A program made the position numbers and the translations under genes. A stretch of 15,707 bases of DNA, from contig BNUY01000068.1 in assembly GCA_025997715.1 (NCBI GenBank), forward strand, positions 1 to 15,707. Reading direction: 5' to 3'. The notes beneath the pieces are model-generated. The model saw nothing but the letters and a program-made list of their open reading frames with translations, was not told the DNA's origin and made no database searches. Position 1 is the stretch's first letter. Every line of letters starts with the position of its first letter. The stretch comes from Spirochaetia bacterium. GTDB lineage: Bacteria > Spirochaetota > Spirochaetia > Treponematales > Breznakiellaceae. Positions 12,585 to 15,707 of the stretch are shown here, piece after piece.

Positions 12585-12835
12585 GACGCCGCAGGAAGGG
12601 TTTATTGATGCCTTCGCCGTCAAGCATAAGCTTTCCCCCCGGGAAAAACAGGCGCTGGAACTGCTTCTCTTAGGGAATAGTGATAAAGCCATCGCTGATA
12701 AAATGGGCGTCTCTATAAACTCCGTAGGCGTCTACCTTAGACGGATCTATGCTAAAACCGGCGCCTCCGGGCGTTTCGACCTCTTGACCCTGGTTCATAC
12801 CGGCAAAAACCTTGGAATCGGGTAAGTTTTTCCCT
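12585..12835 (+). repeat. Right 251-bp direct repeat (attR region)
   Basis: This is the same sequence as 688-938 with three substitutions. The sequence after it continues as moderately GC-rich host DNA, so this copy probably contains the host's original gene end. Confidence 0.95.
12586..12825 (+). pseudogene. Truncated luxR 3' remnant
   Basis: Eighty codons (79 residues plus stop) match residues 180-258 of the intact regulator, including the whole helix-turn-helix, and end GIG instead of GIR. No start codon with a ribosome-binding site lies ahead, and the membrane part is missing. It is the displaced host end left after integration. If transcribed from the element it could in principle yield a free DNA-binding domain, but nothing here supports that. 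Confidence 0.85.
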
Positions 12836-12836
12836 T

Positions 12837-12889
12837 TTGTCGCAAAAATGTGACAAGAAATTTCCCGTTTGTCATGAAAAAGGTGACAT
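12837..12889. promoter_or_regulatory. Two operator-like TTGTC/GACAA dyads, 32 bp apart
   Basis: TTGTCGCAAAAATGTGACAA (12837-12856) and TTGTCATGAAAAAGGTGACA (12869-12888) share the form TTGTC-N10-GACA. The starts are 32 bp apart, about three helical turns, on one face of the DNA. They lie between the regulator's gene end and the small membrane protein gene. They may bind a regulator, possibly the LuxR-type protein. Confidence 0.4.
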
Positions 12890-12921
12890 ACCCACAAGCT
12901 CTTTTTTCCTAAAATCGCCTC

Positions 12922-13074
12922 ATGCTTAACCTGCTTATTGCTGTTGCTCTGTTTGTTCTTGCCATAGCAGCCGCTGTTGTTCAGCTTGTGACGATACTTC
13001 GGCTGCGGCGAAAAATCAATCGGAAACAGGAAGACCAGGAGGGCAAATCTACAAAAGGCGATCCCTGCGCCTAA
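12922..13074 (+). CDS. Small single-pass membrane protein, 50 aa
   Basis: The frame begins MLNLLIAVALFVLAIAAAVV, one clear membrane helix, followed by a basic stretch QLVTILRLRRKINRK and a polar tail ending GDPCA. The topology (hydrophobic N-terminus, basic cytoplasmic side) is that of a small anchored protein. No strong ribosome-binding site is visible before the ATG, which lowers confidence. It ends 18 bp before the lipoprotein gene, so the two are probably cotranscribed and, before integration, followed the luxR gene directly. The function is unknown. Confidence 0.55.
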   Translation: MLNLLIAVALFVLAIAAAVVQLVTILRLRRKINRKQEDQEGKSTKGDPCA

Positions 13075-13092
13075 TCGGGGAAAGGAGTAGTA

Positions 13093-13557
13093 ATGAAAAA
13101 GGCATTACACATTTTGGCGATTATTGCCGTAGGGGCAATGATCCTGGGGATGACGGGCTGTGCATCGGTGGGGGCACCGGCGGGTGCGGATTTAACCGCC
13201 TTATCAAGCGGTCCATTTGCCCAGCAGAAGAAGGCGGCGATGGGTTTCATCTTTATCGATGATTTGTTAGGCAGCAAAGTCACTATTACCCAAGACCTTC
13301 TAATATTTAACTTTGGGAAGACCATGACCTACGACGGCCCATACACCATTGACGGCAGTACCATCACCGCCGAAACAGCGGGATACCGGAACGGACACCC
13401 GGAAGATAAAGATATGCCCGGAATGAAACCGCGCGCAAAGTTGTCTTTCACCATTACACGGGATAAGAAGGGGGTGCTTTTCCTGACAGGCAACGGGAAA
13501 AAGGATGGTGACATCAGCGTGAACAAAATTATCTACAAGCAGAAGCCGGCAAAGTAA
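13093..13557 (+). CDS. Lipoprotein, 154 aa
   Basis: AAAGGAG lies 6 nt before the ATG. The N-terminus MKKALHILAIIAVGAMILGM leads to TGCAS, a lipobox-like site with the cysteine at residue 23. The mature part has an alanine-rich start, then a small beta-rich domain (GFIFIDDLLGSKVTITQDLL; MTYDGPYTIDGSTITAETAG; KLSFTITRDKKGVLFLTGNG), which could be a lipocalin-like or beta-sandwich fold. It is probably anchored in the outer or inner membrane of the periplasm. The gene follows the small membrane protein closely and is closed by a GC-rich hairpin. Confidence 0.75.
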   Translation: MKKALHILAIIAVGAMILGMTGCASVGAPAGADLTALSSGPFAQQKKAAMGFIFIDDLLGSKVTITQDLLIFNFGKTMTYDGPYTIDGSTITAETAGYRNGHPEDKDMPGMKPRAKLSFTITRDKKGVLFLTGNGKKDGDISVNKIIYKQKPAK

Positions 13558-13567
13558 GCGCACCCCG

Positions 13568-13601
13568 CCCCGCCGTTTGAAAAAGAAGTAAACCGGCGGG
13601 G
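13568..13601 (+). terminator. GC-rich hairpin after the lipoprotein gene
   Basis: CCCCGCCG (13568-13575) and CGGCGGGG (13594-13601) form a perfect 8-bp stem with an 18-nt loop, 11 bp after the stop codon. There is no T run, so it may stabilise the transcript end or act with a factor. Confidence 0.4.
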
Positions 13602-13602
13602 G

Positions 13603-13648
13603 TTACACAAATGTGTCGGCGGGACGTTAAAACCGCGAAGGAGTCTTA
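13603..13648 (+). repeat. Orphan copy of the conserved leader
   Basis: It matches the leaders at 13831 and 14729 (ACAAAT...TGTCGGCGGGACGTTAAAA, then CCGCGAAGGAGT), but no start codon or gene follows. It is probably the remains of a lost gene or a displaced regulatory copy. Confidence 0.65.
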
Positions 13649-13658
13649 AAAGAATATA

Positions 13659-13749
13659 AACCGCAAAGTCGAAGAAGTCGAAAAAGTAAGAATCTATCAC
13701 AAATCAGCATCTTTTTCCTTCCTTATTCGACTTATTCGACTTCGCGGTT
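13659..13749. repeat. 28-bp imperfect inverted repeat
   Basis: Arms 13659-13686 and 13722-13749 match at 25 of 28 positions around a 35-nt spacer. The three mismatches are evenly spaced at every ninth base, because the arms are tandem copies of a GTCGAA-N3 unit. The outer AACCGCGAAG resembles the end of the leader repeat. It could be a REP-like or small mobile sequence. Confidence 0.65.
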
Positions 13750-13830
13750 AAAAATTCTTGTTATGTCATCTGTCTTAGACAGCACACTAGGGCGCGCCGA
13801 CTTATGCCGGTTGCATAAATCAGCGCTTCC

Positions 13831-13878
13831 TTACACAAATCTGTAGGCGGGACCTTAAAACCGCGAAGGAGTATTCAA
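13831..13878 (+). promoter_or_regulatory. Conserved leader upstream of the outer-membrane protein gene
   Basis: The copy runs TTACACAAATCTGTAGGCGG, then GACCTTAAAACCGCGAAGGA, then GTATTCAA directly into the ATG. GCGG and CCGC can pair just before the AAGGAG ribosome-binding site, so it may be an RNA leader that controls translation or stability. Confidence 0.6.
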
Positions 13879-14718
13879 ATGAAAAGGAAGTGGGTTTCGG
13901 TGTTGGTTCTTGCAATGATGGTTGCGGGAGGGGTGTTTGCGCAGGAAGGAGACGCAACGCACAAGCATAGCGCGGGGGATATGCTTTTAGGGCTTAATTG
14001 GGGTTTTTTGGGTACAATGATGAACACCGATCCGGTGGCCGCTTTTAGCGATGTAGCCAGTTCATTGGATTTTAACGTTAACCAAAACTCACCCACCGAT
14101 TTTTCTATTAACGCAACGATAGACTTGCCGAAGTTTTTTACCACCGCACGGATACTTAATCTGGGATTAAGTTATGAGTATTACGTATTCCATTGGATGT
14201 CCGTAGGCACGGGCTTAGGAGTCAGCCCTGAAGTCAATGTCGTGACGAAAGGCGGCCGTACGGGGATATCGGTAACGGGCGCGACTACCGAAGATGCCGC
14301 AACGGAAGCCGCAATCAGCAAAGCCATGGAAGTTGTGCATGTACAGGCCGGTTTATTTTTAACCATACCGTTTAATGTCCATTTCAATATTCCAAAAGTT
14401 GAATGGCTTTATGCCGGTCTTGGCGCTGAAATACACATCCCTGTTTCTGATTTGGGACTCGACGATATTATCGGCGCCGATATAGCCAAATACTTACCCG
14501 GGGGAAGTATAATGGGCAAAACCTTTGTTAGTATGCCTATAGACCTGGGCTTTGATTTTTCCCGTATAAAAAAGAACGGTAAACCGGCGAGGAGCCGTTT
14601 GCTTCTGAGGGTGGAACCTGAATTCTTTGGAGACGGCATGGTGAGCTTGCCGCTTAGTTTAGTCTGGCAAAGCAGTCTTTGGAAATTGGCGAACGCCGCA
14701 ATTCCCGGTACAAAATAA
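13879..14718 (+). CDS. Outer-membrane-type beta-barrel protein
   Basis: The 279-aa protein has a signal peptide (MKRKWVSVLVLAMMVAGGVF) with an AQ cleavage site (VFA-QEG). The mature part has repeated amphipathic strands with glycine and aromatics (MLLGLNWGFLGTMM; ILNLGLSYEYYVFHWMSVGT; GLGVSPEVNV; VHVQAGLFLTIPFNVHFNIP; WLYAGLGAEIHIPV; LLLRVEPEFF) and ends in LVWQSSLWKL, consistent with a small outer-membrane barrel. The exact family is not recognised. It is preceded by the conserved leader and an AAGGAG site. Like its neighbours it belongs to the host, not the element, judging by base composition. Confidence 0.7.
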   Translation: MKRKWVSVLVLAMMVAGGVFAQEGDATHKHSAGDMLLGLNWGFLGTMMNTDPVAAFSDVASSLDFNVNQNSPTDFSINATIDLPKFFTTARILNLGLSYEYYVFHWMSVGTGLGVSPEVNVVTKGGRTGISVTGATTEDAATEAAISKAMEVVHVQAGLFLTIPFNVHFNIPKVEWLYAGLGAEIHIPVSDLGLDDIIGADIAKYLPGGSIMGKTFVSMPIDLGFDFSRIKKNGKPARSRLLLRVEPEFFGDGMVSLPLSLVWQSSLWKLANAAIPGTK

Positions 14719-14728
14719 AGAAGCGGAA

Positions 14729-14778
14729 TTAAACAAATTTTTGTCGGCGGGACGTTAAAACCGCAAAGGAGTATTCAT
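14729..14778 (+). promoter_or_regulatory. Conserved leader upstream of the large lipoprotein gene
   Basis: The third copy reads TTAAACAAATTTTTGTCGGC, then GGGACGTTAAAACCGCAAAG, then GAGTATTCAT into the ATG. It differs from the copy at 13831 at only a few sites and in length by two bases, and it keeps the GCGG/CCGC pair and the AAAGGAG. Confidence 0.65.
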
Positions 14779-15707
14779 ATGAAGAAAAACAGAAAAGGGA
14801 GCGGAGCTTTTGGCACAAAAGCTATGCTCATGGCGGGAATGCTGGCGGCAGTGCTGGCATTTGGATTGGTTCTGGCGGGGTGCGCCCCCAGCGGCGAACC
14901 CGACCCCAAGGTTGTAACGTATACGAGCACCGATGACAGCGGTAATACGTATAAGTTGACCATTACCGATGACACCAGCTACACGTTGGTATATACCCCC
15001 TCCGGCGGAACGGCTAAAACGAGTACCGGTTCGGTGTCAGCATCAAGCGGCGGGTTTATAGAGCTTCAACCGTCAAACGCCGCTAGTGGAACCACGTTTA
15101 CTGTAACTATAAGCGGCGGGGACATGACCGGTATGACCGGAACGATTACGTTCACTAATAACTCAACGGAATCGGCTCCAGCTTCCCTCACACCCGTGAC
15201 CGGCGGTGGCGGCGGTGGCGGCGGAGGCGGCGGTGAAGCGGCGGCAATAGCGGCGGTTACCGATGCGGCCGGTGGTAGTGGCGAAGCAATGAAGACGGCA
15301 CTGGAAAACAACGCATCCGCGCTGGGTCTCAATCTGACCGCCTACAACACACTGAGCCCCCAACAGAAACTTGAAGTGGCGGACGCGATGCAGCTTGCGG
15401 TTCAGATGCGGGCGATTAGCGGCAGCGTAACTGCGGCGTGGATCAGGGAAACTTTTGACGGCTATGTGGCTGCCTATGATGAGGGCACCGAGGGTACTGA
15501 CGCAAGGGCAACGGCCATCACGCTCACCGCCGATACATATACGACCGGCAGTATCACGGCGGGTGGGGAGCAGTGGTATTCGTTTACGGCGGTATCGGGA
15601 ACAAGCTACAATGTATACTGGGAAGATTCTTACGCCCAAGCAGGCTCATCCTACAACGCCGATGTACAAGTTACTGCGTATGCCGGTACAAGTACTACCC
15701 CTATCCC
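14779..15707 (+). CDS. Large surface lipoprotein, 3' end beyond the window
   Basis: The frame is open from ATG 14779 to the edge (309 codons), with AAAGGAG 7 nt upstream. The N-terminus has a long signal and a lipobox-like LVLAGC near residues 29-34. A beta-rich domain follows (YTSTDDSGNTYKLTITDDTS; TVTISGGDMTGMTGTITFTN). Then come an 11-glycine linker (15202-15234), an alanine-rich helical part (MKTALENNASALGLNLTAYN) and another beta domain (TTGSITAGGEQWYSFTAVSG) resembling bacterial pre-peptidase or similar surface domains. It is probably an exported adhesin or binding protein. The remaining length and any catalytic domain are unknown. Confidence 0.75.
   Translation, partial: MKKNRKGSGAFGTKAMLMAGMLAAVLAFGLVLAGCAPSGEPDPKVVTYTSTDDSGNTYKLTITDDTSYTLVYTPSGGTAKTSTGSVSASSGGFIELQPSNAASGTTFTVTISGGDMTGMTGTITFTNNSTESAPASLTPVTGGGGGGGGGGGEAAAIAAVTDAAGGSGEAMKTALENNASALGLNLTAYNTLSPQQKLEVADAMQLAVQMRAISGSVTAAWIRETFDGYVAAYDEGTEGTDARATAITLTADTYTTGSITAGGEQWYSFTAVSGTSYNVYWEDSYAQAGSSYNADVQVTAYAGTSTTPI

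Larger units (their letters stand above)
688..12835. mobile_element. Integrated AT-rich mobile element (integrative plasmid-like), about 11.9 kb
   Basis: The element is bounded by direct repeats 688-938 and 12585-12835, exactly 11897 bp apart. It encodes an integrase and an excisionase-like protein next to the right repeat. It also encodes primase, helicase, a ParB/methyltransferase fusion, an XRE repressor, a toxin-antitoxin pair and secreted LRR proteins. Base composition changes sharply at both ends. No capsid, terminase, relaxase or type IV secretion gene is visible, so it is best called an integrative plasmid, satellite or mobilizable island. The crossover point lies somewhere inside the 251-bp identity and cannot be fixed from the sequence. 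Confidence 0.85.
13558..13878. other. Gene-free 320-bp host region with repeated leaders
   Basis: No gene is seen. The region holds the terminator hairpin, an orphan copy of the repeated leader (13603-13648), a long imperfect inverted repeat (13659-13749) and the functional leader copy before the gene at 13879. TTAAAACCGCGAAG-like sequence recurs several times here in both orientations. Confidence 0.55.

Noticed and set aside
12670..12897. Minus-strand frame of 75 aa across the right repeat
   Set aside because: It is antisense to the truncated luxR remnant, with no start signals.
15066..15639. Minus-strand frames opposite the large lipoprotein
   Set aside because: The plus strand has a lipobox, a ribosome-binding site and an open frame of 309 codons; the proline-rich minus frame mirrors the poly-glycine linker.

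Overview
The window looks like a spirochaete chromosome, most likely a Treponema of the gut or termite-gut type, carrying an integrated mobile element of about 11.9 kb. The lineage call is an inference. It rests on BspA-like leucine-rich-repeat surface proteins, loose lipoprotein signals, a membrane-anchored LuxR regulator and a Treponema-like outer-membrane protein. Host DNA (about 1-690 and 12840-15707) is moderately GC-rich. The stretch between is strongly AT-rich.

Host left flank (1-938): the start of a leftward gene at the edge, then a membrane-anchored LuxR-type regulator. The last 251 bp of this gene and its stop region (688-938) recur at 12585-12835 with only three mismatches and no gaps. 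The element therefore appears to have integrated into the 3' coding part of luxR, bringing its own copy of the end of the gene so that the upstream copy stays full length. A 79-codon remnant is left on the right.

Element (about 688-12835): from the left it holds two coupled tiny genes, a vapBC-type toxin-antitoxin pair, an XRE repressor, and a divergent rightward operon with a perfect promoter overlapped by a 9+9 bp palindrome. That operon carries a nonsense-interrupted small gene, a stand-alone sigma region-4 protein, and three secreted proteins with nearly identical signal peptides. Two of these are BspA-like LRR proteins. Reading leftward are a primase and an SF3-type helicase (replication module), an origin-like region (7916-8171), a ParB/MT-A70 methyltransferase fusion that seems to start at an ATT codon, an unrecognised 274-aa protein, a tyrosine integrase and an excisionase-like protein. 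The right end carries two large dyads sharing a 31-bp sequence, and other inverted repeats next to the attachment site.

Host right flank (12836-15707): two operator-like dyads, a 50-aa membrane protein, a lipoprotein, an outer-membrane-type protein and the start of a large lipoprotein. A conserved leader (small GC stem just before the ribosome-binding site) sits before the last two genes, with an orphan copy at 13603.

The element resembles an integrative plasmid: its own primase, helicase and candidate origin, its own integration and excision genes, a repressor-controlled rightward operon and a toxin-antitoxin pair for stability. The cargo seems aimed at the cell surface. No conjugation or capsid genes are visible, so it may depend on a helper to move.
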